NCBI GenBank assembly: GCA_963693315.1
Contig: OY856188.1
Coordinates: 188,756,930 to 188,820,929, forward strand
From: Diogma glabrata
Lineage: Eukaryota; Arthropoda; Insecta; Diptera; Cylindrotomidae
Direction of reading: 5' to 3'
Length of the DNA: 64,000 nucleotides
The notes beneath the pieces were generated by a model. That model searched no databases. It was not told where the DNA came from and was given only the letters and a program-made list of their open reading frames with translations. The translations under genes were made by a program, and so were the position numbers. Numbering within the stretch: position 1 is the stretch's first letter; each line of letters begins with the position of its first letter. Shown in pieces: positions 44,976 through 55,530 of the stretch.

Positions 44976-45272
44976 TCAAAAATTTTCAAGATTTATTTTA
45001 TTTTTCTTAAAAAATTCTTTTGCAACCTTTGACGTGTGCTTGGTATCATTGTCTTGTTGGAATACATATCGACGTCCAAGGTGGAGTTTCAAGACAGATT
45101 TTTTCAAATTTTCCTTTAAAAGGTTCACATAACTACTGCCAGTCATAATCCCTTCAATAAGAGCAAGTACACCTACACTGTTTGCTGCGAAACATCCCCA
45201 TACCATAATGGATCCACCACCGTGCTTTACCTTTGTAGTTTTTGAACGGGTTTGCTTATGTAGAATTATTAG
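44976..45272 (-). pseudogene. Tc1-family transposase middle fragment (unit 4/5), fused in an alternative frame
   Basis: Same segment as at 43866 (GGGSIMVWGCFAANSVGVL ... FQQDNDTKHTSKVAKE). Here an open frame of 152 codons (45434-44976) runs from an alternative frame of the zinc-finger tail straight into the Tc1 segment; the zinc-finger frame itself ends at about 45256 (KTTSNNST). Not a working transposase. Confidence 0.75.
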
Positions 45273-45866
45273 AAGTTGTTTTAATTGCCCGGGTTTCTGC
45301 TTTTTTTTTTTGCAAAATAATCGAGTTGCGTGCGTTTTCGATTTTGGAGGTTTGTCTGTGCGCTTCCGGAGTTCTCTCTGATAATAAGAGGATCGAGTCC
45401 TCTGCGTTTGTGGGGGCGTTTCTGGATGTACCACTGTCTTGTGGTTCTGGTATTCTTTGATTTTCTATTTCATCACAGGGTGATTCGTCTGGAGATTGTT
45501 GACATGCCATTGGAGAGTTTATCAATGGAGGTTCCATCGGCGATGCCACTCTATGTGTAGCCACCGTTGATGCTACACTTATTACTATATTAGATGGCAC
45601 ATTGTGTTTGAGTTTTTGATGCGCCGTCAAATTATAACTTTCTTTATACCGCAAGGCGCATACCTCGCACTTGTGACTTTTCTTTTGGCCGTGTATGTCA
45701 ACCATATGACAGTCACGGTCATTGTTTCTACTAAATACTATTTTACACTCTGCACATATTTTTATTTTTCTTCATGTTTTTTTTTGTGCCGATTTAAATA
45801 GTCTTTGTTGCAGAAATCTGATGGGCACATGTCACAAAAGAAACGAACTTCCATTTTTTGATCCAT
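45256..45866 (-). pseudogene. C2H2 zinc-finger gene, unit 5
   Basis: ATG at 45866. Fingers 1 and 2 are separated by a frame break. From 45705 the frame is open through CEVCALRYKESYNLTAHQKL, the VATHRVASPMEPP tail and RKTD-type basic stretches. It is the right-hand end of the array; beyond 45895 the sequence is unrelated, after a short repeat of TTTGGAAACCCTAAT. Confidence 0.7.
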
Positions 45867-45895
45867 TTGGAAACCCTAATGAGATTAACAATTTG

Positions 45896-45999
45896 GAAAC
45901 CCTAATCTAATTAATTTATCTAGACCTTTTTGTCAAAAAAATTGAAATTTAGTTTTATTGTTTAAATTTCATTTATTAAAGATTAGATATTAAAGATTT
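45896..45999. other. AT-rich spacer
   Basis: No feature beyond the duplicated TTTGGAAACCCTAAT word at the array edge. Confidence 0.4.
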
Positions 46000-46500
46000 C
46001 ATTTAAATTAAAGAAAAAAGATTCAAAACATATATTTTGTTCTTATGGCTTTTGAACCGTTGGACAGTACATAAACATGAATTAGCGGTCCACATACTTG
46101 CATTTCTAAAATAGAAAATACATCTACTTTATCTTTTACAGAATAAGACCGAATATGATTATCGAAGATAATATTATCAAAGTGTTGTCCTACCAAATAA
46201 TTTGACTCATTGCACTCAATAAATTCTACTATTTCATTATAATTATTGCTCGCAAAACTTCTTTTGTGTCTTTAAGCAAGTCAGACATTTTTGTGCGAAT
46301 ATACAATGTCAAAACAGATTCATTAGTTGATGTTATACAATACCCTTTTTATAAATTGTTCCCCTAATTGTACAAGTATCAAAAATATTTAAAACAGAAT
46401 CGCGTTGCAGGTCACAAATTTGAAGTAAGTGAAAATATGGTCTTTCAGCAATTATATCATGAATGATATTCCTAGGTAAACTGTTGTTATATTGAATTAT
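46000..46500 (-). pseudogene. C-terminal domain of an uncharacterised TE-type protein, broken
   Basis: Minus-strand frames give DIIAERPYFHLLQICDLQRD, TIRGTIYKKG, LYIRTKMSDLL, FIECNESNYLVGQHF and FSILEMQVCGPLIHVYV in order but with shifts between them. The layout matches a C-terminal domain that I associate with insect TE proteins having a G-x-x-Y-x-K-G start and a C-G-P-L end. It lies just downstream of the SAM-like gene below; they could be one gene or two. Confidence 0.4.
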
Positions 46501-46611
46501 TTAGTTGATTCCTTGCCCCTATTCCACTATAATATTTAATAATTGGAATAATAAACAAAGTTTATTATAATTTATTTTTTAATGACAAAATTCGATGCAT
46601 CACAATAGTTT

Positions 46612-47506
46612 TCACTCTTTTAAAATCTCACTAAATTGTTGCCAACTTTTTATTTCTAAAAATTCTTCGGGATCTGTAAAGAAATTTTGTATTAAAAGTT
46701 TATTAATAAATTTTAATTAATAAATAAATTACCTGAATGAGATTCAATTGTTTCGACGCGGTTTGTCCTGGGTAAAGATTTTGCAGTTTTTTTTTTTTTA
46801 TAATAAATCCTTGTTTTTTAAGGCGATTGACAACGTTTCTATGTCTGCCATATAACTTACCCCGTGGATTGCCTCTTATTTTTCGTAAAATATAATAGGT
46901 TTCCTTTAAAGAATTTAGTTTGTATAGCTATCATTTTGGAAATATAAATTCATTGAAGTCTTACATAGATTCCAGTAGGAAAAGTTTCTATACAATTACT
47001 TTTGTGCATATTTCTATTTGCTTGAGCGTCATACACTCCTGTCTTTTTAAAACATCTCGACTATATTATTTACGATTGTTTTTCTGTGTACATCCGTTAG
47101 ATGTGTGTTAGTTTCGTAATAACTTAATACAATTCTACCATCACTTGAAGATTGCAAATGTTTCTTTAAATCCTAAAATAATAAAACATTTATTTTAACT
47201 TAATACATATGTTTTATTAAAAAAATGTATTTACGTCGGTTGTGAAATTATTTTGCGTGAAATAATTATCTGACACAAATGATTCATCCGAGCTTTGAGC
47301 CGATGATACTCCAGGACATGTATTCTACAGTTAAAAATAATGAAATTCACTTACGGTGAACTAATGTGAAATTCACTTAATCTCACGTTATTGTTAAGTT
47401 CACCCTTTTTCCAGAATTTAAGTTTTGCTTTAAACTTTATTCGATCAGCTAATTCATCGTAAGGTATATCAATATCAGAATTTGTAATTTCTTGTATATG
47501 CCACAT
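46612..47506 (-). pseudogene. Degenerate multi-exon gene with SAM-like N-terminus (uncharacterised family)
   Basis: Exons by eye: 47506-47355 (MWHIQEITNSDIDIPYDELA, SAM-like, donor CC|GTAAGT); 47324-47235 (Ser-rich, SSAQSSDESFVSDNYF); 47172-47047 (DLKKHLQSSSDGRIVLSYYE then HRKTIVNNIVEMF and a stop); 46903-46733 (TYYILRKIRGNPRGKLYGRH then RLKKQGF); 46673-46612 (DPEEFLEIKSWQQFSEILKE, stop). The G-x-x-I-L-x-Y-Y-E and P-x-GKLY-x-R-x-x-N motifs identify a family of uncharacterised insect proteins. The segment between 47047 and 46903 is frame-broken, and phases at the second intron do not fit, so the gene is probably dead. Function unknown. Confidence 0.5.
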
Positions 47507-47529
47507 AGTTAGTTTCAGATCTATAACAT

Positions 47530-48895
47530 ATCAATTAAAAGTTTACTATTTAAAGTTGTGTTTAGCTGTTATTAAATATACGTCTAATCATTTAAATAGA
47601 ACATAACAATAAATTTAGTACAGACTTCGTCTGAAAACTCCCAGTTTTTCAACAGATTGAGCACTTCAAACTTTTCCGCAGAATATATTGTTTTTTAGGA
47701 CGAATGAGTTTTCAGCATCCGTAACAATATTTAATGATACTATATCACCGATATTCTCACTCTCACCGATAAAATAATTATCACAAAATCACCATTCAAA
47801 ATTTCGTACATTATTTATTACAGTTTATTATATAATATAATACAATACAATACAATTATATAAAACGGCACATCACTTTTATATTTAGCCACTATGAACG
47901 ATATAAATTCAATTAATTATAAGATGATATAAATTCAATTAAAGTAACACCAAAATTAATAAATTTTAATACACTTAAATCAACCGACTGTTGTTTTTGA
48001 ACTGAAAAATGTAAAATAAATGCGTTTTGGATTAAAAGTAAAAATAAGAAATTTCGCATACATAATGAAAGCATGTTTTTTCTTGTTTTAACCATGCTTT
48101 AAAAAATTAAGAATATTCGTTCTTGAATTTAGGAAATGTTTTTCGTAAATTTAGAATGATTAGTATTTTTTGAACTTATTTTGTTTTAAGTATTGTTCAT
48201 ACTAATATTTTTGATACGGTGTTTAATATTAGTATGTTTTATGCAAAGTCATACTCAAAACAAGAATGTTGTTGCAAAGTTTAAGAATATTTATACCATA
48301 ACTAAGCATTTTTAAAATACTAATGTCAAATCTCGAGTACTTGAATTTTTAGCATGACTTTTTTTTCTGAGTGTAGCGCCATCCAGTGGCCATTACAGGC
48401 TATAAAAACTATTGGATGGTAATAACACAAAATGCAAGTGACAAGTTAAAAAAGAGAAGGAATATTTTTTAAATGCATTTTAAAGAAAAGGCTACATTTT
48501 TTGGGATTTAAAAGATTTAAAACTTTAAAAAAATATATATTTTAAATTCAATTTAAAATTTTATGCAGTATAGGATATGTCATGAAAGACAAAAGTTCTG
48601 CTGAGGGACAGCGGATGGTAATGGCATCCCACTATTTATCTTATACTTTCAATAATAATAAATGATCCATTGGAGGATGCTAAATACATACAAAAAAAAT
48701 TAGTTCTTGAAATATTATTTTATGGTTGCTGTAGACATGGGACGGCTAATCAGACGTTTCAAGAGAATGACTCATGTACGTTTTCAAATCTATTAATTTA
48801 TTTGTTATTAATTACATATATTAATGTTCATAAATTTTTTGCTCCAATCCGACATTTTTTATTTTCGGATTGATTTTTACTACCTCCATCCCAAA
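47530..48895. other. No gene seen; AT-rich DNA
   Basis: Open frames here are short and of AT-driven composition. GTGTAGCGCCATCCAGTGGC near 48375 resembles a word scattered through insect repeats; not assignable. Confidence 0.5.
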
Positions 48896-50290
48896 TCATC
48901 CACTATTCGTAGAATTTAATGTACGCCATATAATGACCAATTTGGTTAATTTCAGATGATCTGCAAGAATATATGCATTCTTTGAAAACTCGACCAGTTG
49001 GGGTATGTCTTGAAGTTTTGTTAATGTTTCATCCCCCGTATCTGTGTCAACGACAATGGTTGGTCCGTATTCTTGTGTAGTTAACATTCTTGCACTGCAG
49101 CATTGTGTTTTGGCAGTTATAGTAAATTATCGAGGATTGACTGGAGCAAATTTGTAAAACCCATGGTTTTTATGGTTGCATTTTTTATGTCCAACACAAC
49201 GGATGTTTTTATTTCCTCCTTTTTGCATTTAAAACACTTGGAAATTAATTTGCATGATGGAAATTCTGATAGAATTTTCTTCATGAAATTATATCACGTT
49301 GCTCTGAATTGTTGAGTAGTTCATTCAGTATGTGCGCTCTTTGTTTAAAAAATTTACTTTTCATACCATTTTCAATTAATATGTTTGTGCAACGATGTAG
49401 AGGACTAATCTTATCTTCAAATATTAACGCGTTGTATTTGTTTATTAGGGCTGTAGCAAGAATTTGGCATGTACTATTAAAAGCACATGCATTTTTTACA
49501 ATGTACGTTTTTTTTTCGTCCTTAATATTTTTACAGAAGTTTCCGCTTATTATGATTGGAAGCGTGGACATGTTTGGCAAAGCTGGATCGTACTCCGGAC
49601 ATGGACCCTCGTGTCTTCGAGGTCTTTTGGTAGCATTTTTGTTCCTCCAATTCAATTCAAACTACAGTTCTTCAGCTTCGTCAAATGTTTTAAAACATCC
49701 GATATTTTTTTTGTTTTTAATTTAACGACGTTTTCTATTTCTTCATCGTTTACAGCATTTTCATTTTTGATAATAAAAATATTTTTTGGACTACTATCAC
49801 TATCCTTTTTGATAGAATCCCCATACTGAATAGTATTGTTTTCTAGAGGTGTATTAATATAATCCTGGGTGCTCGCTAAGGCACATTCCAACTATCAGCT
49901 ATAAAATGATCCGTGCGAATTGGTTTTGTATGATTTTTAAGCATGCGATTCTTTAAATCGTTAAATTCAGACTCCACTGGTGCTGAAGTTGGACTTTTAG
50001 ATCCATAACCAACTACTGAAGGCATGACGTCGGAGAACAAGGGAAAATAAGGCAGTACAATTTTCAATTTTTTTTGCCAGTTTAACACATAGATAACCAT
50101 TAACATTACTGCTTTCTGCTTCTTCGTCAGCAGCCTGCTTACATTCAGATTTTTAGCCCAATCAACAATGCTGAAATCACGCCACTCTTCTTCTATGTTA
50201 TCGTTGGTCACTTCACAATCTGCTTCATGTGTATTGGACTGGAAAGTATTTTCTTCGGCTAAAATGCCTTGAATGGATTTTGCCAAAAAC
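48896..50290 (-). pseudogene. MULE-like transposase relic with C-terminal Cys-peptidase-like segment
   Basis: Right to left: 50286-49876 has VLPYFPLFSDVMPSVVGYGS then SAPVESEFNDLKNRMLKN, the conserved block after the MULE transposase core in an insect TE family. 49891-49652 is an acidic linker. 49655-49281 has NWRNKNATKRPRRHEG then KNACAFNSTCQILATAL; the N-x-C-A-F-x-S pattern resembles the active-site start of papain-fold (USP-like) peptidases. 49087-48896 continues with DIPQLVEFSKNAYILADHLK. Frames overlap or shift at each join. The N-terminal catalytic DDE region is not visible. MULE assignment rests on the SA-x-VES-x-FNDLKNR motif. Confidence 0.55.
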
Positions 50291-50608
50291 TTTCACGCTT
50301 CTTCTGTAGCGTTTCCCTGCGTTACATTACTGTTCAAAGAAATAGTAAATATAGCTTTAGCATGGTTTCTATTCTTTTGAGTGTTTTTTGATTTCGTAAA
50401 TTAGCAATGCTCTTCATATATAAAACTTCTTTAGTCGCGCATGGTTTCGGCTCCAAAATTTCCATTTTGCTACCAATGTGGTGTAAATCACCAGTGTGTC
50501 CAACGATTTTGCAAAAACATTGAGAAAAAAGAAACCAGCTAATTAACAAACAATTTTTATTCAACTATAAAAAATACAACCAATATAACGGCCGACCGTT
50601 ATATTTTT
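50291..50608. other. Uncertain coding remnant
   Basis: A 76-codon minus frame (50564-50334) contains spaced Cys/His residues (CFCKIVGHTGDLHH) but no family that I can name. It lies between the MULE relic and a primer-binding site. Confidence 0.3.
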
Positions 50609-50626
50609 GTTCCTGTTTCGGCGCCA
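50609..50626 (-). other. Second primer-binding site, tRNA-Lys(UUU)-like with mismatches
   Basis: + strand GTTCCTGTTTCGGCGCCA resembles the tRNA-Lys(UUU) 3' end with about three differences. It is followed after four bases by TGTAAGAAACC, an LTR-like start, in the same arrangement as at 7624-7645. Confidence 0.5.
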
Positions 50627-50630
50627 AGTT

Positions 50631-51165
50631 TGTAAGAAACCGGTACTGGTTTCTTTACCAGGATATGACAAGAGTGAATAACCAAAGAAATCCCACATGG
50701 GTCCTAGACTGAGAATATCTCTAACTTTCCCTGTCTTTTAAATTTTAATATATTAAAATTTAATATATTAAGCAACAAAAATCAGGGAAAAATCGATGTG
50801 TAGTGATTTGCAAGTTGAAACCGTATTCTGGTTTGCTTTATCCGTCAGATAGACCATTCCCTGTTTTATCCATTGTATAAAAATTCTGTAATGTTCGTTT
50901 CTATATCTCTTCTTAATTCGGTAACAATTTTAGGTTTCTTTTTTTGTTGTTCATAAAAAAAACTTTTAAGTTTTTTATTTCTGTTAGTCGATGTCTCAGC
51001 GTATTATTTAGAGGCTCGAATCAAAATCAAACACTACTTGTTTTCTTTCGCAAAAAAAAACAAAACTATGGCTTTGTTTTACACAAAATATAATTTTGAA
51101 TTTTATGCGGCATACAGTTTTTTTACAATTAATCTTGTTATAATGGAAAACTGTTTGTTTACCAG
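50631..51165 (-). repeat. Putative LTR, outer edge not defined
   Basis: Begins TGTAAGAAACCGGTACTGGTTTCTT, which includes an inverted pair AAGAAACC/GGTTTCTT. No second copy is present in the window and no clean ACA end is visible before the hAT terminus at 51172. Confidence 0.35.
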
Positions 51166-51171
51166 TGGCGT

Positions 51172-52660
51172 CTCGTGACAATTTACCCAGGGTGTGCGAA
51201 ACACTAAAGAGTTAAATTATTAAAAAAAAGATCATATAACACACAGTAATTTATTTTTTAAATTATTAATACACTGAGAAAACTCTTATTAGAATATTTA
51301 CAACTTTTTATATATTAAATTAATTCTTCGACTTTTTTTGGTGAAGTGTTCAACAGCTCCTTCAAAAAAGTTAAAACAAGGATCTTGTCGTAATTGAATT
51401 AAAAGTTCTTTTTCGATAGTTAATAATGATAGCGCTGAGAGCCTATCATTTGACATAGTGCTTCTATTAAAAGTTTTAATTCTTTTTAGTGTTGAAAAAC
51501 TTCTTTCAGTTGTTGCCGTTGTGGATGGAATTGTCATTATTAGATGATAATGTTGTAAAAATTCTGAAAACGTTTCTTCTAATTTTGCAGCTATAATTGT
51601 ATTGGCTATATCAGAAACACTTTTGCTTTTATAGCATAGATACACCCTTAAGTATCTTTTAACGAAGTTAATAAATCGCTAGGAAATTTAATTGAAAATG
51701 CAGTAAAATTTACTTTTAATAGATGAATAAATTTTATATTTGCTAAATCTTTATACCATGCATCTATTTCCTTAATAATTTTATTAAATATTTGATCATA
51801 AATTTTTTTGAAATAAGATTTATCTTCATTTCTTTTTTGTGGCACAGTCTCTTGTCCATACTCATCTATTGTTTTTTTTAACAATTGCATCAAATATTAC
51901 ATTATTATTAAGTTTTCTTTGCAATTCGTTATTTCTTTCAAACTAGAATTTATATCCAAAGACTTTTTTGTAAGATATTATATAACACATTCGTAAAAGA
52001 AAATATTTCACAAAAGATATTTAGTATAAATATAGTTTTGAATTCTGATAAAAAATGCACATATCCACGTGCTAATATAGTAGTATTTTCACCCCAATTA
52101 TCTGGACTCTCAATAATTAAATAAAAAATTTCACTCTTTCTTTTTCAATAAAATTTAAAATTCTAATGATGTAGAAGTTTAATGATGTAGAAAAAATGCT
52201 GCTAAACTACTCATAATGGTGAAAAATTGCTTCGTTTCATTCAATTTTTGGACAGATTTTAGATTTAGATAAAACTTTTAGATAAAACTAAATTTAATAT
52301 GTGGGCATTGCAATGAATATAAAGTGCTTGTTAGACTGGTAGATTTTTTTAATTTGAGCTTGTACACCATTAATCTGGCCAGACACAACAGGAGCTCCAT
52401 CATAAACCTGAGGAGCCATTTGATCCAATTCCCAACTCATCAATTAGACTTTAATTAACTTGACTAATCTTTACTTTGATTAACTTGACACTTTGCTCCA
52501 TGCTCACATCACAAAATTTAAAAAATCTCTCAAATGGCCCGCCACTCTTATTTATATAGCGTAATATAAATAAAATTTGGGCTTTTCGTGATATGTCTGT
52601 GGCCTGCGGTTCATATTGAAGCCCGACGCGAAGCGAATAACTAAATTGTAGTATAAATCA
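51172..52660 (-). mobile_element. ZMYM1-type hAT transposon relic, 3' end present
   Basis: + strand begins CAGTGGCGTCTCGTGAC, a typical hAT end, about 125 bp from the end of the coding relic. No opposite end or target duplication was identified to the right, so the element is truncated or disrupted. Confidence 0.65.
51298..52640 (-). pseudogene. hAT transposase (ZMYM1-like), broken
   Basis: Right to left: about 52640-52380 gives IEPQATDISRKAQ, GGPFERFFKFCDVSMEQSVK, and, after stops, VYDGAPVVSGQINGVQAQIK then FI(H)C-x-AH-like sequence, the hAT core. About 52260-52140 matches the helical segment that follows. 51893-51648 is a charged helical stretch (DAWYKDLANIKF). 51645-51298 is the C-terminal dimerisation region: LIMTIPSTTATTERSFSTLK then LSALSLLTIEKEL. 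Several frameshifts. ZMYM1-like hATs are common in insects. Confidence 0.75.
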
Positions 52661-53074
52661 ATTTTTAAATTTTTTAAACTCGGTAGACTTTTTGAAAATT
52701 ATACTAAGCATGCCATGATTTTCTCTATAAACTTCATACTTTCAGCCTTCGATATGTAAATAACTATTAACAAACTTTCTTGTTCTTGATCGAAAATAGA
52801 ATTTGCATCGCTTAATTCGAGATCCTTTGTTGCTAATTTTTGGTTTTTACGGTTTAATAATATAAGAATAAAGAATAGGATAATATAATACTAGGCATTT
52901 GAAGTATTTTTATTAAAAAGTTTTTAGCATTAAAATTGTGTATAAAAAAATTGAAAGTTGCTTAACTCTTTTCCTCATCTCTGTCTCTCTGTTCCCCACG
53001 TCTTTGTATTTTTTGTAATCAGCAACAACAATAACACTGCATAAACTTAACTGTTTTCACACTTTTTCACAATG

Positions 53075-53335
53075 TTAATTTAAATACCGTTCATATATTT
53101 GTTGTTTGTATGGAATTTCTTTAGAAATTTTTAATTTGAAACGCATTGCATAATTATGAAAAACCAGAAGTAGCCGGTGCACTAACATTGTGAGAACTTT
53201 TTCTGTTTCCGACATATTTTTCACTTTTATATATTTAGTTCCAAAACATGCGTTGCTATACCGATCGTATAATTTTCCAGATCTTTTCTTTTTACCACGA
53301 CGACCAGTGTATATCATTCGCTCTATAAAAAACAA
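53075..53335 (-). pseudogene. Fragment with GKLYDRYSN motif, same family as the gene at 46612-47506
   Basis: Contains RRGKKKRSGKLYDRYSNACF, comparable with RGNPRGKLYGRHRNVVNRLK at 46733-46903. The rest has no recognised domain. Probably an isolated exon relic. Confidence 0.35.
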
Positions 53336-53339
53336 TTTA

Positions 53340-54279
53340 AAAATTTAAAAAACACACTTTTTGAAAAACGAACTAAAAAGTAGAAAATAAATTTTGCAAT
53401 AACACAAGCGTTATGTCTTTTATAATTATATTTGCTTTGAAATTGTAAAAAAAAATAATTAAATGGTATTTAACACATCTTAGCACAGATGCAAATATTA
53501 GATTTTTGAATATTAGCATTTTTGATTGATAAACAGTTTTCCGTTCCCATTTGTTACATAAAATAAAAGTGGGTAACGCATTTAATATAGAAAAGAAACA
53601 AATGTATGCTAATATTAATCTCTAACAAGAGAGACTACCAACGTTTATTGCCTTTCCTTTCTGAATGGCGCCACTACATTACTACATTCAAGAATATCAA
53701 TTATTTTATACACACACTGAAAAAAAAATTGAAGTTCATGACAACCACATCTTGAAGTTGGCAGTTGATGATTCATGCAAAGAAAAATTATTTACAATCA
53801 ATTTCACTGTGATTGGGTCAACTACACGATAACATTTTCCTAACAACAGAATGAGGTTTATTTAAAATATAAAGTGTTATATCCAATATAACAGTAGTTG
53901 AATAAAGATAATAACTAATTCCCTGAAAAAAAATTTTCTTTGGCCTTATATCATTAATTTTTCATTTTGAAGTTTAAGTATTTGAGATTAATTGAACTAC
54001 ATTTTATTTTCACAGAAATATTTCGTGTGATTGTCTCAACTTCATCGATTTATAATTGTAGAGTTGTTGAAGTAATTTCGTAGTTTGATTCGCCATATGT
54101 GACCGCACGGTGAGGTTGAGACAATTGCATTTCGATTGGAAATAGGACATGTTTTTTTCAGTGCATGAATTATTTCGTGGGATAATTTTTCTTTCAAAAT
54201 GCAAACATCTTTCTTATAATTAAAATCGCTAATAAAATATGATAAACTATAAATTAGTCTAGGAAGCCATCAAGACAAC
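53340..54279. other. No gene seen
   Basis: AT-rich. ATTGTCTCAAC near 54030 and GTTGAGACAAT near 54115 form an 11-bp inverted pair. Confidence 0.4.
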
Positions 54280-54803
54280 TAGAACTAATATTTGAATTTT
54301 ATAATGTTTTTTTTCGCTTTTGACTTTGTGTTTTAAATGTTGAATTTGCCCATAGGTTATACTCATCATTTGTTGGTGCCTTTTAGCAAACGATTGACAG
54401 ATATTTATAAAATTTGTTGTTGTGTTTTTTAAAATAACGATTTTTGCCTTCGTACCGCATTGTCCATAAATGAATAACAGGACCCATTTGCCTGATGACA
54501 GTGGGATAATGCAGAAGAAAATGTTTTGGGGTCAAATCTTTTTTGAACGTAGTCTCAATAGATTCTAAATGAAAACTTATTAAACTGTAGATGTTTTATG
54601 TCATTATCAATTAATTCATGGCGAAATAAATGTATTATTATATCAATAACACTAAGAACAGCTTTCCATTGGTGAGCTTGATCATAATACCGGTCAAAAA
54701 TAAAGGGAAAATCTGTAGCTAGACATAATACTTGTATAGCATTTTGTCCTAAATTACTTTTTTCTAATGTTCGATGGTTTATTTCTTCGATCATTGAATT
54801 CAA
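54280..54803 (-). pseudogene. Uncharacterised TE-type protein relic (LTPKHFLLHYP motif)
   Basis: 54803-54555 encodes NSMIEEINHRTLEKSNLGQN then WKAVLSVIDIIIHLFRHELI. After a frameshift comes DLTPKHFLLHYPTVIRQMGP then HLWTMRYEGKNRYF, and in a third frame INICQSFAKRHQQMMS. The D-LTPKHHF-x-x-HYP and MR-(F/Y)-E-x-K motifs define an uncharacterised family frequent in insect genomes next to TEs. Function unknown. Confidence 0.5.
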
Positions 54804-54922
54804 AGTTATATGCTGATATACAATTATTTATTTTATCCATGTTAGTTAAAACTTTTTGTTTGAATCTGTTCTTAGCAATGTTAGATCTTCAGTCGTAGAT
54901 TTTTTTGTTTTTTCGCTAGGCA

Positions 54923-54980
54923 CAGGGCCGGTCCTGCGTTGTACAAAAGTGCACAGTAAAACAGGGCGCTCTAGTTAATA
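54923..54980 (+). mobile_element. hAT-like terminus
   Basis: CAGGGCCGGTCCTGCGTTGT followed by AAAACAGGGCGCT resembles 5' ends of ZMYM1-type hATs. It points right, so it is not the missing end of the minus-strand relic at 51172. Confidence 0.4.
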
Positions 54981-55530
54981 AACTGTGAAACGATACGAAA
55001 TATAGATCAAGGAGAGAGAGATAGGTATGTTTTTGTGTTGTTTCTATTGTAGTTTTTGCGTTTCAACAAACTTCAACAGGACGAGTTTTTTTTTGTGCAA
55101 AGCTTGATGCTTATTTGATTATAACTGCATCGATTTATTTTTAGACGCAAGATGTTAATCATAATGTGATATACGTTGTACCATATATGCCGCGATGCAA
55201 GGCTTGTATCATAAAACATTGCAACATTTTTAAGTGATAATTGCTGTATAATAATGTATTAAAATGTATTGAAAAAATAATAATTAGGCAACGTTAGTAA
55301 ACGAAACTTAACGACAACACAAAACAATCTGGATTTAGAAGAAATAACAATTATTTAAAGTTTTCGAAACACAAATTTCAGAATTTGAAAGAATTGTATT
55401 TTTATTTTATTGTAATAATAAACTGTTTTTGCAGTTTGGCATTGATTTTAATTTATTAAATATATTTATTTATCATCATTATTTTAATTTATTTAACCAA
55501 TTTAATTTTTTTTTAAATGTTTATTAACTA

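Larger units (their letters stand above)
39951..45895 (-). repeat. Tandem array of zinc-finger gene / Tc1 transposase chimeric units
   Basis: Five units, each in minus orientation. A full unit runs from the zinc-finger start codon through three C2H2 fingers and a Ser/Pro/Gln-rich tail, then abruptly into the middle of a Tc1 transposase, then about 150 bp of AT-rich leader for the next unit. Spacing is about 1110 bp between units 4 and 5 and about 990 bp between units 2 and 3. Unit 1 keeps a different 3' end (no Tc1) and is split by a LINE; unit 3 lacks fingers 1 and 2; units 2 and 3 have shortened Tc1 parts. Unit 1's zinc-finger end probably shows the gene before Tc1 insertion. Confidence 0.8.
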
